DNA of 64,000 nucleotides, from the NCBI GenBank assembly GCA_964401935.1, contig CAYOAL010000032.1:1-64000 (forward strand). The letters run 5' to 3'. Positions 44,853 to 53,601 of this stretch are shown here, piece by piece. A program made the translations under genes and the position numbers. Numbering within the stretch: position 1 is the first letter of the stretch; every line of letters begins with the position of its first letter. This DNA is from JAPYTK01 sp964401935 (lineage in GTDB: Bacteria; Myxococcota_A; Polyangia; Polyangiales; Polyangiaceae). The notes below the pieces were generated by a model that saw only the letters and a program-made list of their open reading frames with translations, had not been told where the DNA came from and made no database searches.

Positions 44853-44874
44853 GGAGGGTGCTGCCGCACCCTCC
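44853..44874. terminator. Hairpin after the CAP lipoprotein
   Basis: A perfect 9-bp stem GGAGGGTGC/GCACCCTCC with a TGCC loop, 13 bases after the stop. A C-tract rather than a T-tract follows. It is also suited to ending the convergent barrel gene. The rest of 44840-44976 shows nothing else. Confidence 0.6.
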
Positions 44875-44976
44875 CCCCACGCTGCGCGCGGGGCCCCCCA
44901 CCCACCGTGTTGCGCTTCTCGCCCCAACGCCCAAGCGCGCTCGGCGAGAGGCCGGTGTTCCCGGGTCGGATCTCGA

Positions 44977-45636
44977 TCAGAGGAAGAAGACGCGCGCGAA
45001 GATCACCGCGTTGGTGTGGGCGGCAAAGCCGGTTTGATCGTTGCCACCGGGATCGGGGCCGGGATCGACCGAGATGTCCTCTTCGCCGAGGTACATGAAG
45101 TTGATCTGGGCCTCCGCGCCGAGGCTGAAGTTCTCGCTGAAGAAGTATTCGCCACCGAACGCCGGACCGGCCGCGAAGTTGATGGCGGTCCGGGTCGTCT
45201 CGACGGAGCCGGCGCCCATGGCCTCCGGTCGCTCCTGGACCTGAGAGACGATCTGCGGCCCGAGCCGCGCCCCGAGGGTGCCTTGCGCGTCGTCGCCGAT
45301 GCCGAACATCCAGAAGATCCCGGCCCCCAGCTTCACCGTGGTGGAGGTGTCGGAGTTGGTGTCGGTGCCCTGATTGTAGTGGAAGAAGCCCACCTCCGGC
45401 TCGATGCGGACGACCCCCGCGATGTCGAGCGGGATGACGAGCGAGCCGCCGCCGAACGGGCCCGCGAAGATCGTGCTGCCGCCGACGATCACCGGTGAGA
45501 GCAGGCTCAGCCCGGCGCCGATCCCGATCTGGAAGTCTTTGGTGGAGGTGTGGGCGGTGCCGGTCTCTTGGGCGCGGGCCTCGAGGCTGGTGGCGCCGAT
45601 GGCGAGGGCGATGGCGACGGGGATGAGCGTGCGCAT
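44977..45636 (-). CDS. Outer-membrane beta-barrel protein
   Basis: A 219-residue exported protein with a signal peptide cleaved after AQA-like ARA (about 23). The remainder consists of alternating hydrophobic/polar strands such as GLSLLSPVIVGGSTIF, VRIEPEVGFFHYNQG, KLGAGIFWMFGIG and FSLGAEAQINFMYLG, and it ends in FARVFFL with a C-terminal aromatic-like signature (F-x-L) for BAM insertion. It resembles small 8-stranded OmpA/OMP_b-brl barrels. Function unknown. Confidence 0.75.
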   Translation of the reverse strand: MRTLIPVAIALAIGATSLEARAQETGTAHTSTKDFQIGIGAGLSLLSPVIVGGSTIFAGPFGGGSLVIPLDIAGVVRIEPEVGFFHYNQGTDTNSDTSTTVKLGAGIFWMFGIGDDAQGTLGARLGPQIVSQVQERPEAMGAGSVETTRTAINFAAGPAFGGEYFFSENFSLGAEAQINFMYLGEEDISVDPGPDPGGNDQTGFAAHTNAVIFARVFFL

Positions 45637-45742
45637 GGGTCTGGGTGTGCCCTATCAGCGGCGAGGGGGTCGGGCCCAGTTCTCGGCGAGGGCGGTGCTC
45701 CGTGGCGGGCGCCGCGCGAGCCCGCGCCCCCTCGGGGCCGCC

Positions 45743-48682
45743 TCAATCGAAGAGGGCCAAGAGGTCGTCGCGGGTGAGCTGGGCGGCGCGCCCAGCGCCG
45801 GTGAGGGCGGCGTCGGCGAGCGCGCGCTTGTGCTCCTGAAGGGCGAGGATGCGCTCCTCGACCGTCTCTTTGGCGACGAGCCGGTACACCATCACCGGCC
45901 GCTCTTGGCCGATGCGGTGGGCGCGATCGGCCGCTTGATCCTCGGCCGCGGGGTTCCACCAGGGATCGAGCAAGAAGACATGGTCGGCGGCGGTGAGGTT
46001 CAGACCGGTGCCTCCCGCCTTGAGGGAAATCAGCAACACCGGCGGTCCGCCCGGGTCTTGGAAGGCCGAGACGACCGCGCCGCGATCGCGCGTCGAGCCG
46101 TCGAGGCGGAGGAAGGGGATGGCGGCGCCGGTGAGCTCCGGCTCCACCCGATCGAGGAGGCTCGTCCACTGCGAGAACACCAACGCCTTGTGGCCCTCGG
46201 CGGCGATCTGCTCGAGGGCCAGCATCAAGCGGCGGATCTTGCTCGACGGCTTGGTGGAGGGCTCGGCGCCGGGGATGAGGCGGCTGTCGCACGCGGCCTG
46301 TCTCAGGCGCAAGAGGGCCTCGAGCGCTTCCATCACGCCGCCGCCGGCGGAGAGCTGCGCCACGATGGTCTTCTTCGTCGCGAGAGACAGCGCCTCGTAC
46401 ACGTCGCGCTCGTGAGGCGCGAGCTCGCAGTGCAACACGACGTCGGTGCGCGGAGGGAGCTCGCGCAGCACGTTCGTCTTGGTTCGCCGCAACACGAACG
46501 GGCGGATCCGCTCGCGCAGGCGCACGAGCGCCTCTGGCTCGCCGCTCTCGATGGGGCGGGCGAGGCCGTCGCGAAACTGGCTTCGCCCACCGAGGAGGCC
46601 AGGGTTGGCGAAGTGCATCTGGCTCCACAGCTCTTCGAGGCGGTTCTCCACCGGCGTCCCGCTCAGCGTCACGCGGAAGTCGGCGCGGAGACGATAGGCG
46701 GCCTGAGCCACCTGGCTGTCGGGGTTCTTGATGGCCTGCGACTCGTCGAGGATCACCGCGTCCCAGCGCAAGCCGGCGAGCGTGTCGATGTCGGCTCGCA
46801 ACAGGGCGTAGGTGGTGAGCGTGACGTCGGCGTCGTCGTCGAGCGCGCGCCCGACGCCGTGATAGACCGCGTGGCGCAGCGAGGGACGAAACTTGCGGAG
46901 CTCGTCGGCCCAGTTGTGGACGACGCTGCGCGGGCAGACCACCAGCGTGCGGCCGTTGATGGTCGCGAGCGCTTGCAGCGTCTTGCCGAGGCCCATGTCG
47001 TCGGCCAACACCGCGCCGAGGCCGGCGTCGCGGAGGAAGCTCAACCAGTCGATGCCGAGGCGTTGGTAGTCGCGCAGCTCGGCGTGGAGGTCGTCGGGGA
47101 GGGGGGCGTGAGGGAGGCCTTCGTAGCCGGCGAGCAACGGCGTCAGCCGCTCGAGCTCGGGCAGCGGTGGGTGCTCGAGCTCGCGGCAGAGGGCGGCGAG
47201 CGCGGGGCGTGCGTGGCGCGCGACGGTGCCGTCGGTGGCGCGCGCGGCGAGGAGCTGCTCGATACGGTCTGCGTGGCGCGAGAGCCAATCGGTGGGCAGC
47301 TCGGCCCAGCCCCCGCCGAGCAGGGGAACCACCGCCTCTCCGGCGCGAAAGGCGTCGAGCACCGCCTTGGGGTCGGCCGTGCGCTCGCCGGCGCTCACCG
47401 AGAGCTCCAGACCGTCGGCCCGGATGTCCACGGCCACGCTGAGGGGAGCGGTCGGGTAGTGGTCGAGGTGCGCCGAGCCGTCGACCTCGCCGTGGTAGCT
47501 CCGGAGCTTCTTCGCGAGCTCGAGCGCGTCGCGGCCGGTCACCTCCACCCGCCGCCCGGGGACGAGCTCGAGCGCCTCCGCGAGCTGGGCGACGACGCGC
47601 CGCTCGGCGCGCGGATCGCGCTCGGGCACCGGGCCGCCGAGGTGCACCAGGTTGCCGCGCCCACGGTCGTCGGTGTCGACGCGCGCACAGGGCGGATCGC
47701 CGTACACGAGGAGGGGCAACACGCTGAGGGCGGCCCCCCGCTGCTCCACCTGAAGGAGCGCGTGGGGCGCGAGGGAGCGCTGCTTGTCGGGGAGGTGTCG
47801 GGCCTCGCTCACCACCTCGGCCTCGGCGCGGAGTCGCGGCAGCGTCTCGGAGATGAGCTCGGCGATGCGGTGACGCGGGTAGTGGGTGTCTCGGGGCAGC
47901 CGCTCGAGCTTCAGACCGACGATCTCGGCGAGGCCGACGGGGCGGAGCACCAGCGACGCGCCATCGCGCGCGAGCGCGAGGCCGGGAACGACGACGCGCT
48001 CGAAGGCGGACGGGGTCTCGAAGCGCACCACGGCGGCGCGGTGGGGTGCGTCGCGCACGATGGCGCGCGGGCCGAGCGGTTGCGGGCTCACCCGAATGGG
48101 CACGCCGTCGAGCTCCACCGAGGGGGCGTCGGAGAGCAGCGGCAAGAACGGCAGAAACGCGTCGAAGGTGTAGCTGCGCACGCGCTTGGCCAGGAGCAGG
48201 CGATCGATGGAGAGATCGATCTGGGTGGGGTCGACGGTGGGGGTGCCGTCGCGTTCGTCGAGCACGCCGGTGATCGAGCCTTGGAGGAGCGTCTTGCCCG
48301 CGTCCGACACGATCCAGCGCGTCAGCTGGAGCCGCTCGTCGTCCGTGACGAGGGCGTAGTGGAGGGTGCCGGCGACGCGGCGCGACGAGGGGAGCTCGTG
48401 GCCTTCCTTGCGGGCCTTCCGCAGGGCGATGACGGCGGCGGCAGCGTGCTCACACGCGTCGGCGGTGCTGTTGCAGTCGCACACCCACTCTGCGTCGTCG
48501 AGGTAGAGCGTGACGGTGGGGGCCACCGTGGTGTCGGGCGTGCGCACCCGCAGCGTGGCGGCGTGCGGCTCCACGTCGAGCCCGTGGACCGCGTCGGTGC
48601 GCGCGAGCTCGATGCCCTTGGACCAGCTTCGCGGTGAGCATGCCTCACGGATGTCCTGAAACAGGTCGTCTAGGTCAGCCAT
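45743..48682 (-). CDS. SWIM zinc-finger SNF2-family helicase
   Basis: A 979-residue cytoplasmic ATPase. N-terminal SWIM zinc finger at 68-79 (C68xC70 x6 C77xH79, in WVCDCNSTADACEHA), a long middle region, then the SNF2 motor: motif I DDMGLGKTLQ at about 558-567, motif II ILDESQAIK, motif III LSGTPVENRL, motif IV-V VFSQWTSLLDR and the motif VI region LDPWWNPAAEDQAADRAHRIGQ. SNF2 proteins of the bacterial RapA/HepA-like group remodel protein-DNA complexes or help transcription and repair. It is single-copy here, transcribed away from the FKBP gene. Confidence 0.9.
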   Translation of the reverse strand: MADLDDLFQDIREACSPRSWSKGIELARTDAVHGLDVEPHAATLRVRTPDTTVAPTVTLYLDDAEWVCDCNSTADACEHAAAAVIALRKARKEGHELPSSRRVAGTLHYALVTDDERLQLTRWIVSDAGKTLLQGSITGVLDERDGTPTVDPTQIDLSIDRLLLAKRVRSYTFDAFLPFLPLLSDAPSVELDGVPIRVSPQPLGPRAIVRDAPHRAAVVRFETPSAFERVVVPGLALARDGASLVLRPVGLAEIVGLKLERLPRDTHYPRHRIAELISETLPRLRAEAEVVSEARHLPDKQRSLAPHALLQVEQRGAALSVLPLLVYGDPPCARVDTDDRGRGNLVHLGGPVPERDPRAERRVVAQLAEALELVPGRRVEVTGRDALELAKKLRSYHGEVDGSAHLDHYPTAPLSVAVDIRADGLELSVSAGERTADPKAVLDAFRAGEAVVPLLGGGWAELPTDWLSRHADRIEQLLAARATDGTVARHARPALAALCRELEHPPLPELERLTPLLAGYEGLPHAPLPDDLHAELRDYQRLGIDWLSFLRDAGLGAVLADDMGLGKTLQALATINGRTLVVCPRSVVHNWADELRKFRPSLRHAVYHGVGRALDDDADVTLTTYALLRADIDTLAGLRWDAVILDESQAIKNPDSQVAQAAYRLRADFRVTLSGTPVENRLEELWSQMHFANPGLLGGRSQFRDGLARPIESGEPEALVRLRERIRPFVLRRTKTNVLRELPPRTDVVLHCELAPHERDVYEALSLATKKTIVAQLSAGGGVMEALEALLRLRQAACDSRLIPGAEPSTKPSSKIRRLMLALEQIAAEGHKALVFSQWTSLLDRVEPELTGAAIPFLRLDGSTRDRGAVVSAFQDPGGPPVLLISLKAGGTGLNLTAADHVFLLDPWWNPAAEDQAADRAHRIGQERPVMVYRLVAKETVEERILALQEHKRALADAALTGAGRAAQLTRDDLLALFD

Positions 48683-48723
48683 GGCTTCTCGCTCGTTCGG
48701 GGTCCTGCTACCCAGGTCAGGTC

Positions 48724-49206
48724 ATGGCACAGGACACCATTTCTGCCGGGAAGTTGGTCGAGGTGAAATACACGATGAGCACGACCGGGGGGAAGCTGCT
48801 CGACAGCTCGGGGGAGACGCCGGAGGCGTATCTTCACGGGCACGGCAACGTCGTGCCGGGGCTGGAGCGCGCGCTCACCGGCAAGAAGGCGGGCGACAAG
48901 TTCACGGTGGAGCTCACCGCCCGCGACGCGTTCGGCTCTCGGAAGAAGAGCGCCGGGCCGCAGCCCGTGCCGCGGGCCACGTTCCCCCGCGACGCGGAGC
49001 TCAAGCCAGGCGTGCAGTTCAGCGCCGAGACCCCCAACGGCGCCCCGGTGACGCTGTTCATCACCAGGGTCGACAAGGAGGTGGTCTATGTCGACACCAA
49101 CCATCCGTTCGCGGGCCTGACCCTCCGCTACGACGTGGAGGTCATCAGCGTGCGCGACGCGACCGACGCCGAGAAGCGCGCCGCGATCGTGAGCTCGGTG
49201 GGCTGA
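48724..49206 (+). CDS. slyD: SlyD-type FKBP peptidyl-prolyl isomerase
   Basis: A 160-residue cytoplasmic protein with an FKBP catalytic half-domain split by an insert-in-flap (IF) chaperone domain, as in SlyD. The signature elements are VEVKYTMSTTGGKLLDSS, the VVPGLERALTGKKAGD strand-turn, the IF part with PRATFPRDAELKPG and the second FKBP part VDTNHPFAGLTLRYDVEV. Enzymes of this group catalyse proline isomerisation and help folding. The His-rich metal-binding tail of E. coli SlyD is missing. ATG 48724 was chosen over a longer frame because it begins with the FKBP strand. Confidence 0.9.
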   Translation: MAQDTISAGKLVEVKYTMSTTGGKLLDSSGETPEAYLHGHGNVVPGLERALTGKKAGDKFTVELTARDAFGSRKKSAGPQPVPRATFPRDAELKPGVQFSAETPNGAPVTLFITRVDKEVVYVDTNHPFAGLTLRYDVEVISVRDATDAEKRAAIVSSVG

Positions 49207-49258
49207 GCTCCCGTGGGGGGCTCCCCGGAGCGGTGATCGGCGCGCCAGGCGCTCGCGG

Positions 49259-50350
49259 TCAGAACACGATGACGCTGCGCAGCGTGTCACCGCGCGTCAT
49301 GGCCGCGAAGGCGTCCTCCACGTCGTCGAGGCCGATCGTCTGGGTGACGAGCGCGTCGAGGGGGAGCTCACCGTTCGCATACCAGCGCGCGAGGAGCGGG
49401 AAGTCGCGCGAGGGGAGACAGTCGCCGTAGAAGGTGCTCTTGAGGGTGAGCCGCCCGTAGAAGAACGGGGCGAGTCGGAGGCTTGCCTCGGCCTTTGGCT
49501 GGGGGACGCCGATGAGGGTGCAGGTGCCGGCCAGGCGGCAGCTCTGTAGGGCCTGCTCCACGGTGGTGGGGAGGCCCACCGCTTCGAAAGCGTGATCCAC
49601 GCCGCCGGTGAGCTCGCGGATCGCCCGCACCGGATCGGTGCGGGCTGCGTCGACGACGTCGGTGGCGCCGAGCTCGCGGGCCCAGTCGAGCTTCCGCGCG
49701 ACGCGGTCGACCGCGATGATGCGACTGGCGCGTGCGAGGCGAGCGCCCAAGACGACGCTCATCCCGACCGCGCCGCAGCCGAACACCGCGACGGTCTGGG
49801 CCGGCTCGACCCGCGCGGAGAAGAGCACGGCGCCGACGCCAGTGACTACGCCGCAGCCGATGAGGCACGTGGCGGTGGGGGCGAGCGCGGGGTCGACCGC
49901 CACCGCCTGCTCCGCCGCCACCACGGTGTGGGTCGCGAAGGTGCCGAGGCCCAACACGCGGCCGACCGCGAGCCCGTCCTCGGTGTGTAGGCGGGGCTCG
50001 GCGGTGCGCGGGCGCTCACAGTGCGAGGGGCGCCCCGCGTCGCAGAACCGGCAGCGCCCGCAGGGGGCGCGCCAGTTGAGCATCACCGTGTCGCCCACGC
50101 TCGGACGGGTCACGCCCGCCCCCACGCGCTCGACCACGGCCGTCGCTTCGTGGCCGAGCAGGTACGGAAACTGCCGCCCGAAGTGCCCCTCCTTGGCGTG
50201 CAAGTCGGTGTGGCACACGCCGGTGGCGAGCATCCGCACGAGGATCTCTCCAGGGCCGGGGGCCTCGACTCGGAGGGTCTCCACGCGGGCGGGCTCCCCA
50301 GGGTTTCGCACGATCACCGCGCGCGCGCTGAGGTCGGTCGAGGGGGTCAC
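49259..50350 (-). CDS. Zinc-dependent alcohol dehydrogenase
   Basis: A 363-residue medium-chain dehydrogenase/reductase. Catalytic zinc ligands are Cys46 (GVCHTDLH) and His67 (GHEAT); the structural zinc site has four cysteines at 97, 100, 103 and 111 (CGRCRFCDAGRPSHC). The Rossmann motif is AVFGCGAVGMSVVLG. Sequence style is closest to glutathione-dependent formaldehyde or long-chain alcohol dehydrogenases of MDR type. It starts with GTG 50350, where TAAGAC lies 7 nt upstream (a near match to the local hexamer). Substrate unknown; convergent with slyD. Confidence 0.88.
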   Translation of the reverse strand: MTPSTDLSARAVIVRNPGEPARVETLRVEAPGPGEILVRMLATGVCHTDLHAKEGHFGRQFPYLLGHEATAVVERVGAGVTRPSVGDTVMLNWRAPCGRCRFCDAGRPSHCERPRTAEPRLHTEDGLAVGRVLGLGTFATHTVVAAEQAVAVDPALAPTATCLIGCGVVTGVGAVLFSARVEPAQTVAVFGCGAVGMSVVLGARLARASRIIAVDRVARKLDWARELGATDVVDAARTDPVRAIRELTGGVDHAFEAVGLPTTVEQALQSCRLAGTCTLIGVPQPKAEASLRLAPFFYGRLTLKSTFYGDCLPSRDFPLLARWYANGELPLDALVTQTIGLDDVEDAFAAMTRGDTLRSVIVF

Positions 50351-50396
50351 CCCTCGAGTCTTACCGGTCCGCTCGGCGAAACGCGAGCGCCTGGGC

Positions 50397-50402
50397 TACC
50401 AT
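50397..50402 (+). promoter_or_regulatory. -10-like TACCAT, 6 nt before ATG 50409
   Basis: A TANNNT hexamer 6 nt before the start of the small lipoprotein, with no Shine-Dalgarno sequence. Confidence 0.45.
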
Positions 50403-50408
50403 CGGGCC

Positions 50409-50966
50409 ATGCGAGCTCGGCGTTTTCGTGGGTGGGAGAAGGTACTGCTGGTCCTCGTCGCGGCGACCGCGACCGCGTGCGAGGCCGATCAAGGGGGAGG
50501 GGCCGTGCTCGACGCGGTGGTGGCGGCGGCCGACGGGGTCACGCGCGCCATCGAGGCGGAGCCCGACGTCTGGTTGACCGACGTGGACGCCGGGCGAGCC
50601 GTCTCGGGCACCCTCGAGGGCTCGGGCTCGATCGACGTCACGGGGTGGCGCGGTTCCTCCGAGTACGCGGCCGGAGGCCAGTACAAGTCGTACGGGGAGA
50701 AGCTGTTCCTCGATCTCGACGGCTACACGACGGCCGGTCTGTCGCTCTCGGGCAGCGTGGTGGTCACGCGACACAGCCTCGACTACGGGACGAACGGCAA
50801 GGTGGAGGACGCGAGCCGCTCCACTCGCTACGTGGGCAGCGTGGTGGCCTCCGGCGCGGTGTCGGGCAACTTCGTGGTCGACGTGCACGCGAACGCATCG
50901 GGGACGACGCTGTGGTCGTGCGGTGTGATCAACGACGAGGAGACGGGCGCCGGTCGCTGCTTCTGA
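50409..50966 (+). CDS. Small lipoprotein of unknown function
   Basis: A 185-residue exported protein with lipobox TATAC (Cys about 24). The mature part is predicted as beta-rich, with alternating hydrophobic strands such as GSIDVTGWRGSSEYAAGG, LSLSGSVVVTRHSLDYG and YVGSVVASGAVSGNFVVDVH, and a C-terminal Cys pair (SCGV ... RCF) that could form a disulfide. No family was recognised. The TACCAT hexamer supports the start. Confidence 0.65.
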   Translation: MRARRFRGWEKVLLVLVAATATACEADQGGGAVLDAVVAAADGVTRAIEAEPDVWLTDVDAGRAVSGTLEGSGSIDVTGWRGSSEYAAGGQYKSYGEKLFLDLDGYTTAGLSLSGSVVVTRHSLDYGTNGKVEDASRSTRYVGSVVASGAVSGNFVVDVHANASGTTLWSCGVINDEETGAGRCF

Positions 50967-51097
50967 AGTTCGTGATTCCGGAACGTTGGCGGGAGACGGA
51001 GACGCGCGCACGGCCACCCGAGCAGGATGGCGACGCGGCCCTCCGGGCCGGGGTCTGGACAACACCTACACCTTCGGGCATGGTGACCCACCTCGTC

Positions 51098-52474
51098 ATG
51101 CGTCGCACGCTGACCACTCTCGTCGCCCTCCTCGGGCTCGCGCTGAGCACGCCGGCTCTCGCCGGGCCGAAGGACAAGCCCGCGAAGGCCAAGCCCTCCA
51201 AGGAGCGCGCGAAGAAGGCCCAGCCCGCGAAGGCCAAGCCCGCGAAGGCCCAGCCCGCGAAGGCCAAGCCCGCCAAGGAGAGCGCGAAGAAGGCCCAGCC
51301 CGCGAAGGCCAAGCCCGCCAAGGAGACCGCGAAGGCGAAGCTCGCGAACGAGGACAAGCCGGCGAAGGCGTCGCCCGCGACGAGCTGCGACAAGCCGAAG
51401 ACGAAGGGCACACCCGCGCCCGAGCAACACTCCGCGGACGCCGAGCACGACGAGCTCAACGGCGAGCACGCCCACGGCGACGAGGCCGAGGACGGCCCCT
51501 CGTGCGGGGTGAGCCCGAAGTCGGCGGTGCTGGATCTCAGCGACGCAGAGCTCGATCGCCGGGTGCGCGACAAGCTCGCCAGCCTCGGGCCGATGTCGGT
51601 GGGCCACCCCAACTCGGGGCTCCTGGTCAACCCGGTGCAGATGCCGAAGAGCGACCGCTGGGTGCTGATGGAGCCGGGGGTCGCGTGGGGCACGCAAGAG
51701 ACCGTCGACTACCTCGCCGCTGCGATCAACGCCGTGCACGCTCGCCACCCGGGCTCGCACAAGCTCTACATCGGCCACATCTCGGCGAAGCGGGGCGGAC
51801 ATCTCAGCCCCCACAAGAGCCACCAGACCGGACGCGACGTCGACATCAGCTTCTTCTACAAAGACGCGACCAAGCTCACCTGGTATCGCCGGGTGAACGC
51901 GGACAACCTCGATCGCGCCCGCACGTGGACCTTCGTACGCGCCCTGCTCACCGAGACCGACGCGCAGTACATCTTCATCAACACGTCGGTGCAGAAGCTC
52001 CTCAAGGAGCACGCGCTCGCGATCGGTGAGGACCCCGACTGGCTCGACAGCGTGTTTCAGTACCAGGGCAAGCCGGGCACCGTCTCCATCATCCGCCACG
52101 CACCGGGGCACGACACCCACATTCACGTGCGCTTCTACAACCCGGTGGCCCAGGAGCTCGGGCGGCGCGCTTACCCGCTGCTCGTGACCCACAAGATCAT
52201 CAAGCCGGCGTTGCGCTACATCCAGCACACGGTGAAAAAGGGCGACATCCTCGGGAGGCTCGCAACCCGTTACAAGACGACGGTCGCGGCCATCAAGCAG
52301 CTGAACAAGATGCGCGACAACAAGATCCTCGCCGGCCACACGTTGCTCATTCCGAAGAAGGAAACGGCGGGCCAGGTGCGGCGGGTCGCGCAGGTGGTCG
52401 TGCCGCCGCGGCGGCTGCCCCCCGACACAGGTGGCACGCGGGGCGGCAAGGCGGCTCCGGCCGAGAGCCGCTGA
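51098..52474 (+). CDS. MepA-like murein endopeptidase with KPAK repeats and LysM
   Basis: A 458-residue exported enzyme: signal peptide (1-23), a Lys/Pro/Ala repeat region (about 26-90), a MepA/M74 catalytic domain (about 150-365) and a C-terminal LysM (about 370-420, HTVKKGDILGRLATRY). Key metal ligands are in HKSHQTGRDVDISFF (His and Asp) and GHDTHIHVRF (His). MepA cuts peptidoglycan cross-links, and LysM binds glycan. The Lys-rich stalk may span the wall or bind anionic polymers. ATG 51098 is preferred; ATG 51080 gives six extra residues. Confidence 0.9.
   Translation: MRRTLTTLVALLGLALSTPALAGPKDKPAKAKPSKERAKKAQPAKAKPAKAQPAKAKPAKESAKKAQPAKAKPAKETAKAKLANEDKPAKASPATSCDKPKTKGTPAPEQHSADAEHDELNGEHAHGDEAEDGPSCGVSPKSAVLDLSDAELDRRVRDKLASLGPMSVGHPNSGLLVNPVQMPKSDRWVLMEPGVAWGTQETVDYLAAAINAVHARHPGSHKLYIGHISAKRGGHLSPHKSHQTGRDVDISFFYKDATKLTWYRRVNADNLDRARTWTFVRALLTETDAQYIFINTSVQKLLKEHALAIGEDPDWLDSVFQYQGKPGTVSIIRHAPGHDTHIHVRFYNPVAQELGRRAYPLLVTHKIIKPALRYIQHTVKKGDILGRLATRYKTTVAAIKQLNKMRDNKILAGHTLLIPKKETAGQVRRVAQVVVPPRRLPPDTGGTRGGKAAPAESR
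51175..51345 (+). repeat. Coding tandem repeats (KPAKAxPAK)
   Basis: Imperfect 27- and 12-base units rich in GCGAAGGCC/CAGCCCGCG encode Lys-Pro-Ala-Lys-Ala repeats in the MepA-like protein. Several units are near-identical, so length variation is likely. Confidence 0.8.
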
Positions 52475-52535
52475 TTCGCCTGCTGGCTGGCCTCCATCGG
52501 AGCAGCCGAACGCGTTCGCCCGCGCGCGTCGCGAG

Positions 52536-53600
52536 TCACGCTTCGTTCATGCGCTTCTCGAAGCGCGCCTTGTCCTGTGCTTTCCGGTAGGCGTCTTCGA
52601 CGCGGATCCGCTCGGCGCCGACGAGCGCGTCGAGGCTGTCGTCCATCGTTTGCATGCCCAGCGCCTTGCCGTTCTGGATGATCGACGCGAGCATGCCGGT
52701 GTTGCCTTCGCGGATGATGTTGGGGAGGGCGGAGGTGCGGACGAGCACCTCGTGGGACGCGACGCGGCCCTTGCCGTCCTTGTCCGGCAAGAGGAGCTGA
52801 GCGACCACGCCGGCCAGAGACTGCGACAGGCTGATGCGCGCCTGCTCTTGCTCCTCCGACGGGAACGCGTCGATGAGGCGGTCGATGGTCTTGATCGCGC
52901 TGTTGGTGTGGAGGGTGCCGAAGACCAGCGTGCCCATCTCGGCGGCGGTCATGGCGAGCGCGATGGTCTCGTGATCGCGCATCTCACCGACGAGCACGAC
53001 GTCGGGGTTCTGTCGAATCGACGCGCGGAGCGCGGCGGCGAAGCTCCGCGTGTGCCTGCCTACCTCCCGCTGCGAGAGCACCGACCGCTGGGGCGTGTGG
53101 ACGAACTCGATGGGGTCTTCGATGGTGACGATGTGCTTGTGGTAGGTCGCGTTGATCCTGTCGATGATGGCGGCCAGCGTGGTCGACTTGCCGGAGCCGG
53201 TGGGGCCCGTCACCAGCACCAGCCCGCGCTCGAGCTCCGCGAAGCGGGCCACGACGGGGGGGGTCTTCAGGTCTTCGAGCTTGGGGATGCGCTCGGGGAT
53301 GATGCGCATCACCGCGCCCGGACCGTTCTGTTGGAAGAAGTAGTTTACGCGGAAGCGAGCGACCGCTCCGAGGCCATAGGCGAAGTCGACGTCGCGGCGC
53401 TCGGTGAAGGCCGACCAGTGCTCCTCGGGCGCGAGCTCCCGCAGCATCTCGGTGAGCTCGGGCGCGCCGAGCGGGCTCCAGCCGGGCACCCCACGGAGCG
53501 AGCCGCTGATGCGTGCCCGCGGCTCGAGGCCCGCCGCGAGGTGGAGATCGGAGCCGCCGCTCTCATGGAGGTAACGCAAGAGCTCGTCGACGCGTGCCAT
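52536..53600 (-). CDS. pilT: PilT-type retraction ATPase
   Basis: A 354-residue secretion-superfamily ATPase matching PilT in length and motifs: N-terminal domain, Walker A TGPTGSGKST (131-140), Asp box VTIEDPIEFVH, Walker B VVLVGEMRDHET, His box FGTLHTNSA and the C-terminal AIRD-like region (TMDDSLDAL). PilT depolymerises type IV pili to power twitching motility. No other pil gene is in the window. It starts one base after the larger PilT-type gene, whose end provides an AGGAGGT ribosome site, so the two are an operon. Confidence 0.9.
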   Translation of the reverse strand: MARVDELLRYLHESGGSDLHLAAGLEPRARISGSLRGVPGWSPLGAPELTEMLRELAPEEHWSAFTERRDVDFAYGLGAVARFRVNYFFQQNGPGAVMRIIPERIPKLEDLKTPPVVARFAELERGLVLVTGPTGSGKSTTLAAIIDRINATYHKHIVTIEDPIEFVHTPQRSVLSQREVGRHTRSFAAALRASIRQNPDVVLVGEMRDHETIALAMTAAEMGTLVFGTLHTNSAIKTIDRLIDAFPSEEQEQARISLSQSLAGVVAQLLLPDKDGKGRVASHEVLVRTSALPNIIREGNTGMLASIIQNGKALGMQTMDDSLDALVGAERIRVEDAYRKAQDKARFEKRMNEA

Positions 53601-53601
53601 G